Made by a program: the position numbers and the translations under genes
Shown: piece after piece, positions 27,396 through 36,098 of the stretch
How the letters are laid out: every line of letters starts with the position of its first letter
Numbering within the stretch: position 1 is the first letter of the stretch
Notes under the pieces: model-generated
What the model was told of the DNA's origin: nothing
What the model saw: only the letters and a program-made list of their open reading frames with translations
The model's database searches: none
Assembly (NCBI RefSeq): GCF_000526335.1
Contig: NZ_JAFW01000001.1
Span: 1,736,001 to 1,800,000 of the forward strand
DNA: 64,000 nucleotides
Direction of reading: 5' to 3'
Source of the DNA: Arthrobacter sp. 31Y
Lineage (GTDB): Bacteria; Actinomycetota; Actinomycetes; Actinomycetales; Micrococcaceae

Positions 27396-27449
27396 GCTTG
27401 TCATGATGGCCCCGGCCTAAAGGGGGAACTAAGCAGGAAGGTGCTGGGC

Positions 27450-28301
27450 ATGCATGAAAGTGACTCTGGATGGATCCGTTTTTGGAACCGCGGGACATGG
27501 TGGAAAGCACTTCTGTTCATTGCCGCCTACTGGGGCGTCTATGAACTGATCGGACTGGGTATCGGCACCCTGTTTGGGAGCTTCATCAACCTGACGAACC
27601 CTTTGGCTGATCCGCTCACCGCGTTCCTTATGCTGGCGCTGCCCATCCTGCTCGCCGGAATATTACTGTTCCTCTTTGCACGCTCGCTCGGCTGGGTCAA
27701 GGAGATTTTCGGCCCCCAGCCCCTCCGGGGGAAAGCTTGGATGTGGGTTGTGATCCCCCTCCTCGTCATCCCTATCTTCCTGCGGCTGGTAGCGACCAAC
27801 TGGTCCGCGTACTCGGTGGGACTTGTTCTGGTCATGGTCTTCTTCGGCCTCTGCGTGGGATTCACCGAAGAACTCGCCACACGAGGAATCGTTGTTAACA
27901 TGCTCCGTAACGGGGGCTACGGTGAACGGCTCGTCTTCGTTTTGTCTACCGCGTATTTCGCCTTGCTGCACAGCGGAAACATCCTCACAATGGAGCCGCT
28001 GGTTGTGGCCGTGACCGTGGTCTACACCTTCGGATTTGGTGCCATGATGTACCTCTCCATGCGGGTCACAGGCAGCATCACCTGGGCAATCCTGCTGCAC
28101 GCGGCCACGGATCCAACCACGTTCCTGGCCACAGGTGGCATCGACGCAGCCACCGAATCAGCCGGAGCGGCCGGCCTGATTTCCCTCGCCGGGCTCTTCA
28201 ACTGGGTCTACATTCTCTTGGCATTGCTGGCCATCTTCCTCGTCAAGGGACATGCCACGAGAAAGAAGCTCAACTCCCCCGATTCCATCGACGCGGCCTG
28301 A
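27450..28301 (+). CDS. CPBP-family intramembrane metalloprotease
   Basis: A 283-residue membrane protein with about eight hydrophobic segments. The CPBP (Rce1/Abi-like) signature is FTEELATRGIVVNMLR, with the Glu-Glu pair near residue 137, followed by FALLHSGN and LLHAATDP, which supply metal-binding His residues. ATG at 27450 has AGGAAG nine bases upstream; a GTG at 27441 overlaps that RBS and is less likely. Members cleave membrane substrates or serve in bacteriocin immunity. Monocistronic. Confidence 0.85.
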   Translation: MHESDSGWIRFWNRGTWWKALLFIAAYWGVYELIGLGIGTLFGSFINLTNPLADPLTAFLMLALPILLAGILLFLFARSLGWVKEIFGPQPLRGKAWMWVVIPLLVIPIFLRLVATNWSAYSVGLVLVMVFFGLCVGFTEELATRGIVVNMLRNGGYGERLVFVLSTAYFALLHSGNILTMEPLVVAVTVVYTFGFGAMMYLSMRVTGSITWAILLHAATDPTTFLATGGIDAATESAGAAGLISLAGLFNWVYILLALLAIFLVKGHATRKKLNSPDSIDAA

Positions 28302-28320
28302 TCCCGGGAGCGGCGGCGGG

Positions 28321-29172
28321 TTAGAGCCCGTCGTCGTAATTCCAATGCTCCTGCCATCGCCAGTCGATAGGTTCGCCCAGACGCTGGTAGCGGATGTCGG
28401 TGGACAGGCGCATGGTGCCGTTGGTGTCAGTATTGTCCAACGCGGCGTGGACAATGTGCGCAGAGTGGACCACCACATCGCCCACCTCATAGTCGGTCAC
28501 GAGCCACCTGGCGTCGCGCTGGTTGGCCAGCCCTGGGAGGTCTGCGGTGATTGAGGCGGCCGGCATCTTCAAGCTTCCCGCACGCTCCTCGGCCATGACC
28601 CAGTGGTGGCTGCCCTCCAGATAAGCCAATCCGCCACGTTCCCGCGGGCAATCGCCCAACGGAATCCACATGGAGAGCACGCGATCGCTGCCTTCGCGGA
28701 GATAGACCAGATCGTAGTGGGCTTGCGTGGCCGTGCCAATGCCACTTTCGCCGGGTTTCGTGTGGCGAATAATCTTTCTCCGGTGCAGATGGACGTCACC
28801 GTCGAGAAACCAGGCGAACCAGCCTGCAATCCCTTCAGCAGTGCACAAGGCTTGATACTCCGCCCCGGGAACAACATGATCGAAGAGGCCCCGGCGCAAC
28901 GCAGCACGGTCCACGTCCCCGGGCGCCGCAATGCCCTCACGTGGATCCGTGCCATCCGCGTAGACGTTGGCTCCGCTTAACGAGCGAAAGTAGTACTCCC
29001 TGAAATCCAGCAACTCCCCGGGATTGAGCTGCCCCTTCAAGTAGAGGTAACCGTCCCTGCGGAGCCGTGCCCACAGGGCTTCACGGTCCCGGCGCTGGGA
29101 CGGGGGTACAGGTTCCAGCTCAGCGAGACGGGAATCCGATTCGTCCAGGACATAGCCGTTTGAAGTCAACAT
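28321..29172 (-). CDS. Phytanoyl-CoA dioxygenase (PhyH) family protein
   Basis: A 283-residue Fe(II)/2-oxoglutarate oxygenase. The metal triad is supported by AHYD (HxD) near residue 150 and the distal His in VVVHSAHIVHAAL, and the 2OG-binding Arg by MRLSTDIRYQ. The start is taken at the ATG at 29172 behind GTGGGGAC; an upstream ATG at 29226 has no RBS. It is divergent from an AraC regulator 111 bp away, a pairing often seen for PhyH proteins that act on imported small molecules. Substrate unknown. Confidence 0.85.
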   Translation of the reverse strand: MLTSNGYVLDESDSRLAELEPVPPSQRRDREALWARLRRDGYLYLKGQLNPGELLDFREYYFRSLSGANVYADGTDPREGIAAPGDVDRAALRRGLFDHVVPGAEYQALCTAEGIAGWFAWFLDGDVHLHRRKIIRHTKPGESGIGTATQAHYDLVYLREGSDRVLSMWIPLGDCPRERGGLAYLEGSHHWVMAEERAGSLKMPAASITADLPGLANQRDARWLVTDYEVGDVVVHSAHIVHAALDNTDTNGTMRLSTDIRYQRLGEPIDWRWQEHWNYDDGL

Positions 29173-29283
29173 AGTCCCCACTTTGTCAGTGGCGGGCAGC
29201 CAAGTGAATGGACTCCGGTTCCTCATGACTTGGACTTTTGTGAGGCTTGCCTAGGAGCTTGGCTAAGGGCAGCATGGGGACCC

Positions 29284-30123
29284 ATGGACAATTGGTCAAC
29301 CTATCGGCACCCGGCTCCCCCACTCCGGGACCTTGGTTTGGCGTGCCTGGGCGCCGGTGAACAGGGCGGCCAGTTGCCCTCCTTCGCCGGACGGACCCTC
29401 AGCAGCCACGCCTTGGTATTGGTGTCCGAGGGATCCGGGCATCTCTCAGTGGACGGCAGGCGGTTCGAGGTCCAGGCTCCGGCGATCATCTGGCTCTTCC
29501 CCGGCGTAAGCCACGGGTACGGCCCAGGTCGGAGTGGGTGGAAAGAACATTGGCTGTTGTTCACCGGACCCACGGCGAGGGCCTTGGAGGAGTTGGGAAG
29601 CTACTCCCGAGCCCACCCGATTCTGCAGCTCGACGGCCCGTCAAAGTCAGGCCTAGTGGAAGCACTTGGACTTTTCCCGGCCCTGCGTGCAGCTCTCTCG
29701 GTAGGTGGTCACCACTCTGATGTGGAAGCGTCGGTGCTGTGTCAGAGGGTGCTCTTGGAGGCTGGCAAGCTGCGCAGTCAAGGCGCCGGGGAATCCCCGG
29801 GAGAACTTCTCGCCAAGCTCCACGAGGCGGCACACCTACCGCTCAACCTCGTCCAGCTGGCCGCCCGTCTGCAGGTTTCAGTCCCCGAACTCCGGCGTAC
29901 AGTTCAGGCCGCAACAGGGGTGGGTCCAAAGGATTTAGTGATCCAGCTAAGGATGTCCCGCGCACAGTCGCTCCTGGCGGACACATCCCTTCCCGTTCAA
30001 CGAATCGCGGCGCTCACTGGCTACGACGATCCCGCCTACTTCAGCCGGCTCTTCACGAGGAAGACCGGCTCTTCGCCGAGCCACTTCCGCAGGGAGCACC
30101 AGAGGGATGACTCTCCTGATTAG
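29284..30123 (+). CDS. AraC family transcriptional regulator
   Basis: A 279-residue regulator. An N-terminal cupin-like sensor (about residues 20-130; APAIIWLFPGVSHGYG) precedes a C-terminal double HTH (residues about 180-275; LPVQRIAALTGYDDPAYFSR, LFTRKTGSSPSHFRR). The start is uncertain; ATG at 29284 fits the sensor-domain start, but the RBS is not ideal. It probably controls the divergent PhyH gene. Confidence 0.88.
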   Translation: MDNWSTYRHPAPPLRDLGLACLGAGEQGGQLPSFAGRTLSSHALVLVSEGSGHLSVDGRRFEVQAPAIIWLFPGVSHGYGPGRSGWKEHWLLFTGPTARALEELGSYSRAHPILQLDGPSKSGLVEALGLFPALRAALSVGGHHSDVEASVLCQRVLLEAGKLRSQGAGESPGELLAKLHEAAHLPLNLVQLAARLQVSVPELRRTVQAATGVGPKDLVIQLRMSRAQSLLADTSLPVQRIAALTGYDDPAYFSRLFTRKTGSSPSHFRREHQRDDSPD

Positions 30124-30184
30124 CCCGCTCCGCTGACCCGCGGTGATGTGCCGGAGGTGACGTGCCGGAGCCGTGCACGTGGGA

Positions 30185-30239
30185 TGTCTGAAAATGTTCG
30201 AATCATGGATTTCCTGATGGCTGGCTGAAACGCTGGATG
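30185..30239 (+). promoter_or_regulatory. Tandem operator plus conserved promoter block upstream of beta-propeller gene
   Basis: TGTCTGAAAA (30185-30194) directly followed by TGTTCGAATC (30195-30204), a 10-bp tandem. GGCTGAAACGCTGGATG follows at 30223-30239. Both parts recur at 40191-40245 upstream of nagB with identical 38-bp spacing. The 10-bp tandem also occurs at 59195. These are likely binding sites for a DeoR-HTH or ROK-type regulator and part of a promoter. Confidence 0.75.
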
Positions 30240-30328
30240 AACCGCACAGGACGTCTCCGGAACGTCCCCCACAGCACGAATACCGCTTCTGGAAACACCC
30301 CACGGGACACTCAATGAGGAGATCTTCC

Positions 30329-32344
30329 ATGTCCACTTTCGCCATCAATCGTCGTCAATTGCTGCAGACCGGTGGCATCGGCGGACTCGCCGTAGCACTG
30401 TCAGCAATGCCCTCAGGTGCCGCCCAGGCCGCACCGAAGAAGCAAACCGCAGGTGTCCCGCAGATCACCGACCTTGGACCCGCCGTCGTTCAGTTTTCCC
30501 TGATGAGTTCGCTGCTGGTGGGCGACACCGTCTACATCGGGTCCCGCAACCTGAACCCGGTACGGGTGATTGGATACCACCTCCCAACCGGCACCATCAC
30601 GTCACGGACAGACCTCGGCTCCGGGTACAGCATTCAGGCCCTGACTGCCGACTCCACCGGACGCTACTTGTACGCAGGCGTGCTGCGCGACGGGATGGAC
30701 GGAAAGCCGAACCTCTACCGCTGGGACCTCAGCACACCGAACGTTCCGGCAGTGGGCGTCGGTGAAACCGGCGACCGCGATATTCGGGCGCTGGCTGTCG
30801 CGCCCGACGGCAAGGTCTACGTCGCCGGTGGCGGACAAACCACCAATGCGCCCTCCCTGTGGGAATACGATCCCGCCACGAATGCCATGACCAGCTGGGG
30901 AATCCCCGACCCTGGAGCCACCATTGCCCAGGCCGTGGCTGCCACCGCCAACCATGTGTATTTCGGCACTGGGAGCACACTGGGCGGCGGCAACGGTTCC
31001 AGCCCTGCACGCCTCTTCGCATTCGATCGGACCACCAAGACGTCCACCAACATCCTCCCGGCCGACGTAGCCACGGGTGTCTCAGTGACCTCCCTCAGTG
31101 TGCTGAACGGGCAACTCGGAGTCGGCGTCAAGGGGCCCGGTAAGTCCGTCCTGATCAACCTGGCCAACCATTCCCAGTACACCGTCATCGCCAAGACCGG
31201 TGTCATGTTCAGGCAATTGGGCAACGACGTGTTCTTCGTCAAGGAGCCCGGCGTGTGGTCCTACAACATGGTCACCAAGAAGATCACCCAGATTCTGACG
31301 GAAGACGTTGGCGCCATGTGGGGCCTGGATGTCTATGGCAACAAGGCACTCACGGTCTCCTCTTATGACGTCATTGAGATCGATCCCGTGGCGAAGACGG
31401 CTGTCAAACATGACCTCACCCAGGCCGGGGCACCAGGCGGACCCCAGCTGTGCATGGGCCTCGCTGCGGGCGCCGGGGACGTTTATGTGGGCGGCACCGG
31501 AACCATTGCCCGCCACCAACTGGCCACGGACCAAGTGTCCTATCTCCGCGCAACAGGCGAAGCAAAGGACGCCGTGATCGTGGGCGGAGTCCTTTACACG
31601 GGCCAGTACAACTCACGGGGAATCTACGCGTACGATCCCACCACCGGGCAGCTTCCCTACCAAGTGGCCGCGTTGCCCACCGGGCAGAACCGGCCCTTGG
31701 ACGTCTGCTGGGATGCCGTCAACGGCCTGGTCATAGCCGGTGCCCAGAACGATACAGGCGGCGGTGGCTGCTTCGCCGCGTACAAACCTTCCACCACGCA
31801 GGTCATCACCAAGGTCAACCCGATCGACGCCCTCCAAATGGTCCGCGCCGTGGCAACGAAGGACGGAGTGGCCTACCTGGGTGGCGACAACATCTACGCC
31901 ACCGGCCCCCGAAGCACTGTGGTGGCCTGGGACCCCGTAGCCAACCAGGAGTTGTGGCGCCTGGATCCGGGACAGCCGCAGGGCATCGCAGCAATGGCAA
32001 TCCACGGCAAATTCCTTTACGGCATGTCCCGCAAAGCTGCCGGTCTGTTCGTCGTCGATCTTGACACCCGTCAGGTGGTTCACCGCGGCGACCTCAGCAG
32101 CGTGTGCACCGACTTCGGCGCCCTCCAGGTCAGCCGCGGGATCGTCTACGGCGTCTCCGACACCACAGTATTCCGGATCGACCCCATCACCTTCGCGGTG
32201 TCCGTGGTTGTGGCAGACATCAACGGCGGCTGGTACAGCGGGCCCCACATCACGGCCGACGAGGGCGGCCTGCTGTACACGCTGCGTGGCCCGAACCTCG
32301 TCCGGATTAACGATCAGCAGGCCATGCAGACCATGCGGCAATAG
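30329..32344 (+). CDS. TAT-exported beta-propeller protein (copy 1)
   Basis: A 671-residue secreted protein. The N-terminus has a twin-arginine signal (INRRQLLQTGGIGGLAVAL, cleavage near AQA). The rest is repeated WD/PQQ-like blades: GRYLYAGVL, KVYVAGGG, LWEYDPAT and YAYDPTTG, with VDLDTRQVVHRGDLSSV late. A paralogue of nearly equal length lies at 57003-59024. Propellers of this kind can be polysaccharide lyases, glycosidases or binding proteins; no catalytic motif was recognised. ATG at 30329 follows AGGAG. It lies in a sulfatase/ABC/NagB locus and may process a sulfated glycan outside the cell. Confidence 0.82.
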   Translation: MSTFAINRRQLLQTGGIGGLAVALSAMPSGAAQAAPKKQTAGVPQITDLGPAVVQFSLMSSLLVGDTVYIGSRNLNPVRVIGYHLPTGTITSRTDLGSGYSIQALTADSTGRYLYAGVLRDGMDGKPNLYRWDLSTPNVPAVGVGETGDRDIRALAVAPDGKVYVAGGGQTTNAPSLWEYDPATNAMTSWGIPDPGATIAQAVAATANHVYFGTGSTLGGGNGSSPARLFAFDRTTKTSTNILPADVATGVSVTSLSVLNGQLGVGVKGPGKSVLINLANHSQYTVIAKTGVMFRQLGNDVFFVKEPGVWSYNMVTKKITQILTEDVGAMWGLDVYGNKALTVSSYDVIEIDPVAKTAVKHDLTQAGAPGGPQLCMGLAAGAGDVYVGGTGTIARHQLATDQVSYLRATGEAKDAVIVGGVLYTGQYNSRGIYAYDPTTGQLPYQVAALPTGQNRPLDVCWDAVNGLVIAGAQNDTGGGGCFAAYKPSTTQVITKVNPIDALQMVRAVATKDGVAYLGGDNIYATGPRSTVVAWDPVANQELWRLDPGQPQGIAAMAIHGKFLYGMSRKAAGLFVVDLDTRQVVHRGDLSSVCTDFGALQVSRGIVYGVSDTTVFRIDPITFAVSVVVADINGGWYSGPHITADEGGLLYTLRGPNLVRINDQQAMQTMRQ

Positions 32345-32383
32345 CGCCCCCACACCCCCAAGCGCCCCTCCGATCCCATGTAA

Positions 32384-32431
32384 GTAGCAGCAGATGCCGT
32401 TCTGAGCCCTCAAAACGGCATCTGCCGCTAC
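32384..32431. terminator. Hairpin terminator between beta-propeller and ROK genes
   Basis: An 18-bp stem (GTAGCAGCAGATGCCGTT at 32384-32401, complement with one mismatch at 32414-32431) with a 12-nt loop. It includes the stop codon of the convergent ROK gene at 32428-32430, so it serves both directions. Confidence 0.8.
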
Positions 32432-33564
32432 CCAGTTGGGCTGGCGGTGAACAATCCCGCCAGCACCGAACATGCGGCGCCACGAGCCAGCGCTACCGGA
32501 TCTGCAATGGCTGCATCAAATGACGGAGGCGGAGTATTCGAGTGATCGTATTGGCCCACAAACGCATGCTTGGTCTGCTCGGCAAAAGTCCCCAGATCGG
32601 CTTCGGGCGCGAAGCCGACCACCACCTGCCCAGGGCCCAGGACCTTGGCCGTGTTCGCCATTCCGATGCCCAGATGCATGGCGGCGTCGGCAATCAGGCT
32701 GGAATCGACGTCGGGGTCTATCCCCCGGTCCTGGCCGCTCCGCTCCAGCTCACGCTGCATCCCCCACAGGCTGCCGCGGGTCTCAAAGCAATCGTCCGCG
32801 CCGCAGTGACAGGGCCTGGCCGGACCTGGTCCGGTGATCGCCCGCGAATGGGCGAAGCCCCCTGCCGCACCGTTGAAGCCGCGCTGGATGCGGCCTTCAA
32901 TCACGACGGCGGCGCCCAGGCTGGTGCCAACGCTGAAGATGAGCATCTCGCGGCCTTTGAAAACGTCGTCGAACAGCAGCCCGCGGGCGTAGGCGTTGAC
33001 GTAACTGTCAACGATGACCGGTTGCCCGGAAATTTCCTCCAGGAGCACTTGGAATTTGAGGTCAGCCCAGCCCATCGCCCCGCTGTGCCGCACCAAGCCA
33101 CTGGATTGATCCACCACGCCGGAAACGGCAACACCCACCCCAATAAGCCTGGACTCCAGGTTGCCGGAGGCTGTGTGGACCGCCCGGGCCACGGCCGCTG
33201 CCGCGTCGTCTGGGCCCGTGGACGCCAACGGCTCGCTGTGGGTGGCCACCACGTCACCGCGCAAATCGACGACGACGGCTTGGGCCTCCGTAGCGGACAG
33301 CCTCACCCCCGCCGCGAAAACACCTTCGCGTCCGAGCTCAAGCAGTCGCGCGGGCCTGCCGCCCGTGCTGGGCGCAATCTCGGTTTCAACCAGTAAGCCG
33401 GACTGGATGAGTTTTCCAGTAATCCCTGTGACGCTGGCCGCGCTCAAGCCGGTTTGGACTGTGATTCTGGCCCGGGAGACGGGCGACTGCGTGCGCACAA
33501 TGTCCAGCACAAGGGCCTCGTTGATCTCGCGGATCAGGGCCTTGCTGCCTGCGCGTGGCTTCAT
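32428..33564 (-). CDS. ROK family transcriptional regulator
   Basis: A 378-residue NagC/XylR-type regulator. The N-terminal winged HTH (LVLDIVRTQSPVSRARI, LSAASVTGITGKLIQSGLLV) is followed by a ROK fold. The zinc signature CHCGADDCFE is at about residue 255 and a GVGVAVSGVVD phosphate-loop relative at about 140. The start is set at ATG 33564 because CAGGAG lies 9 bases upstream; the frame is open further, with weaker starts. It is divergent from the dehydrogenase-sulfatase-ABC operon and probably senses an amino sugar or its phosphate, given NagB in the locus. Confidence 0.88.
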   Translation of the reverse strand: MKPRAGSKALIREINEALVLDIVRTQSPVSRARITVQTGLSAASVTGITGKLIQSGLLVETEIAPSTGGRPARLLELGREGVFAAGVRLSATEAQAVVVDLRGDVVATHSEPLASTGPDDAAAAVARAVHTASGNLESRLIGVGVAVSGVVDQSSGLVRHSGAMGWADLKFQVLLEEISGQPVIVDSYVNAYARGLLFDDVFKGREMLIFSVGTSLGAAVVIEGRIQRGFNGAAGGFAHSRAITGPGPARPCHCGADDCFETRGSLWGMQRELERSGQDRGIDPDVDSSLIADAAMHLGIGMANTAKVLGPGQVVVGFAPEADLGTFAEQTKHAFVGQYDHSNTPPPSFDAAIADPVALARGAACSVLAGLFTASPTG

Positions 33565-33697
33565 TGCTGGTGGCTCCTGTTGTTGCGCCGCATGGGATCC
33601 CACCCATTCTGGCATCCGTAGCGCCGTTGATTTCACATTCTCCATAATACTTACTTTAGTCATTGACAAAAGATATTGGAACTGGCAATCTCAACCC
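33565..33697. promoter_or_regulatory. Divergent ROK / dehydrogenase-sulfatase promoter region
   Basis: A 133-bp gap. A TTGACA at 33664-33669 reads rightward but has no convincing -10 at 17 bp (CAATCT). The right part is AT-rich (ATAATACTTACTTTAGTC, 33648-33665), a plausible ROK operator region. No perfect palindrome longer than 6 bp was noticed. Confidence 0.4.
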
Positions 33698-34744
33698 ATG
33701 AACATCAACAACGGCGTTGCATCGACACCCTCGCCACCCGCCCCCACCCGGCTGAAGATTCTGCTGAGTATCCCGGACGCGGAACGGGCGGCCTTCATCA
33801 CCCCCGAAACCCGCACTGCCCTCAACGAGCTTGGCGACGTCACCGAAATCGCCCCGGCAGGGCTCCAGTCCTTGCCTGCTTTCGCGGCTGCTGCCGTGGA
33901 CAAGGATGCGTTCATCACCGCTTGGGGATTCCCCCGTCTCGACGCCGAACACATGGCAGCGGCGCCGAATCTCACGTGTGTTGTCCACGCTGCCTCATCA
34001 CTGCATGCTCTAGTCAGCGACGCCTTCTGGGCCACCGGCATCCCCATCTCCCAAGCAGGCGCAGCCATGGCCCCGGCTGTCGCGGAGCTTTCGCTGGCCT
34101 TCACGCTGAACCTGCTGCGCCGTGTCCACCAGCTCGATCACAGCCTCCGCACGGGCGCCAACTGGGACGACGCCCGCAACGTCAACAGGGCCCGCGAAAT
34201 ATCCGGAGCCCGTATCGGAGTAGTTGGAGCCTCAAGGACAGGACGCCGCTACATTGACGCTTGCCTGGCACTCGGCGCCACGGTGACCGTCTACGACCCC
34301 TACATTCCCCAGGGCGATCCCCTCGCGACCAGTTCCGCCACCTTGCATGACGTGATGGCAAACAGTGACGTAATTGCGGTCCATGCACCGGCCACCAACG
34401 AAACCGAAGGGCTCATCGGTGCTGCCGAACTCGCCCTGCTTCCGGATGGGGCAGCGTTCGTGAACACGGCGCGCTCCACCATCGTGGACATGGAAGCCCT
34501 GTACAAAGAGGTCCACTCAGGCCGGATTGATGCCGCACTGGACGTCTTCGACCAGGAACCCTTGCCCGCGGACAGCCCCTGGCGTTCGCTGCCGAACGTG
34601 CTCCTTACTCCCCACCTCGGCGGAGCCACCATCGACTCCAGACGCAGGGCCGGCGGCATTGTGGTTGACGAACTCCGCCGCTTCATCAACGGCCAGCCCA
34701 TGGAACACGCCCTCACCCGCACCGACCTCGAACGGATGGGCTGA
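33698..34744 (+). CDS. D-2-hydroxyacid dehydrogenase family protein (copy 2)
   Basis: A 348-residue member of the same unusual subfamily as those at 4988 and 62562. The nucleotide loop is GVVGASRTGRRY, and the catalytic Arg (NTARSTIVD), Glu (DQEPLP) and His (TPHLGG) are all present. A Pro/Ser-rich 15-residue N-terminus precedes the fold. It opens the operon dehydrogenase-sulfatase-ABC-oxidoreductase and is separated by 2 bp from the sulfatase. It probably acts on a sugar-acid intermediate. Substrate unknown. Confidence 0.84.
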   Translation: MNINNGVASTPSPPAPTRLKILLSIPDAERAAFITPETRTALNELGDVTEIAPAGLQSLPAFAAAAVDKDAFITAWGFPRLDAEHMAAAPNLTCVVHAASSLHALVSDAFWATGIPISQAGAAMAPAVAELSLAFTLNLLRRVHQLDHSLRTGANWDDARNVNRAREISGARIGVVGASRTGRRYIDACLALGATVTVYDPYIPQGDPLATSSATLHDVMANSDVIAVHAPATNETEGLIGAAELALLPDGAAFVNTARSTIVDMEALYKEVHSGRIDAALDVFDQEPLPADSPWRSLPNVLLTPHLGGATIDSRRRAGGIVVDELRRFINGQPMEHALTRTDLERMG

Positions 34745-34746
34745 CC

Positions 34747-36093
34747 GTGCAGAACATTCTCCTGATCCACTGCCACGACCTCGGCCGTTTCCTGGGCACC
34801 TACGGGGTGGAAACCGTCTCCACCCCCAATCTGGATGCCTTGGCCGATGAATCAGCACTCTTCGAGCAGGCTTTCGCAACTGCTCCCCACTGCAGCCCGG
34901 CCCGGGCCTCACTCTTCACGGGCACCTATCCCCAGACCAACGGTGTCCTCGGGCTGACGCACGAGCCCTTCAGCTGGGATCTCAAAGATCCGACGGACCA
35001 CATCGCCCACAGGCTGAAGTCCGTCGGCTACCAAACCGAGCTCGTCGGCGTGCACCACGAATCGCGCGTTTTGGCGGACGACGTTGTGGCCAGCAGGCTC
35101 GGTTTCGACCACGCCCGTACGGGAGGTGCGCGGGACGTCGTCGTGGATCGCGCCACTGAGGCCTTGCGTCGCATGTCCGGCAGCGACCGGCCCTTCTACC
35201 TGCAAGTCGGCTTCACGGAGCCGCACCGGGTGCCCTCCGAAAGGGATCGCCCTGGGGTGATGGGTTTCCTGGCCGACGGCGTGAACCCGGACGTTTCCCT
35301 GGGGCACACCGTTCCTGCCCACTTGGTGGACGACGACGGCGCCCGCGAGGAAATCGCCGAGCTCCAAGGCGCGGTGAAGCACATGGATGAGGGCGTGGGC
35401 AGCATCCTCGCCGAACTGGATTCCCTGGGCCTTCGCGAGCAGACGCTGGTCCTGTTCACCACCGACCATGGGCTTGCGCTGCCCCGAGCCAAATGCACCC
35501 TGTACGACGCCGGACTGGGCGTTGCACTGATGCTTCGCCACCCCGGTAATCCGGCATGGTCCGGGAGACGCGTAGCGGACATCGTCAGTCACGTCGATGT
35601 CCTGCCCACCCTGTTGGACCTTGCAGGACTGCCAACACCGGACGGCCTCGCCGGGACCACCCTGCGGCCGGCGGTCGAAGCTGGGGAGGCACCACGCAAC
35701 CACTGCTTCAGCCAGTTGAGCCACCACACGTATTACGACCCCAAGCGATCAGTGCGGACATCCACGCACAAGCTGATCGTCAACTTCTCCAACGCACCAC
35801 GCGCCATGGATCCCACCCAATCCTGGATCCACCGCAGCCTGCCGGCAGACCTTGGCGGGCCCACTATAGGGACCAGCCCGGCCGTGGAACTCTACGACCT
35901 CGCAGCAGATCCTGAGGAACTGGACAACATTGCCGGCCATCCGGAGCAGTCGGAGATCCTCAGGGATCTCTCCGCAATCCTCTTCGACTGGATGCGGGAC
36001 TGCGATGACCCCCTCCTCACCGCCCCCGTAGCAGCCAGCCGCCACCACCTTGCGCTCAGCGCCATCCAAGAAGCCACCCTCACCCGAAAGTAG
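34747..36093 (+). CDS. Type I sulfatase (formylglycine-dependent)
   Basis: A 448-residue sulfatase. The modification signature CSPARASLFTG (C-x-P-x-R) near residue 49 carries the Cys converted to formylglycine. Metal-binding residues are visible in the N-terminus (LLIHCHDLGR) and in TTDHGLALPRAK. No signal peptide is seen, so it should desulfate imported, already short sugars. A formylglycine-generating enzyme must be encoded elsewhere. The start is GTG at 34747, 2 bp after the dehydrogenase stop. With NagB in the same locus, a sulfated hexosamine is a reasonable substrate guess. Confidence 0.88.
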   Translation: MQNILLIHCHDLGRFLGTYGVETVSTPNLDALADESALFEQAFATAPHCSPARASLFTGTYPQTNGVLGLTHEPFSWDLKDPTDHIAHRLKSVGYQTELVGVHHESRVLADDVVASRLGFDHARTGGARDVVVDRATEALRRMSGSDRPFYLQVGFTEPHRVPSERDRPGVMGFLADGVNPDVSLGHTVPAHLVDDDGAREEIAELQGAVKHMDEGVGSILAELDSLGLREQTLVLFTTDHGLALPRAKCTLYDAGLGVALMLRHPGNPAWSGRRVADIVSHVDVLPTLLDLAGLPTPDGLAGTTLRPAVEAGEAPRNHCFSQLSHHTYYDPKRSVRTSTHKLIVNFSNAPRAMDPTQSWIHRSLPADLGGPTIGTSPAVELYDLAADPEELDNIAGHPEQSEILRDLSAILFDWMRDCDDPLLTAPVAASRHHLALSAIQEATLTRK

Positions 36094-36098
36094 TCACC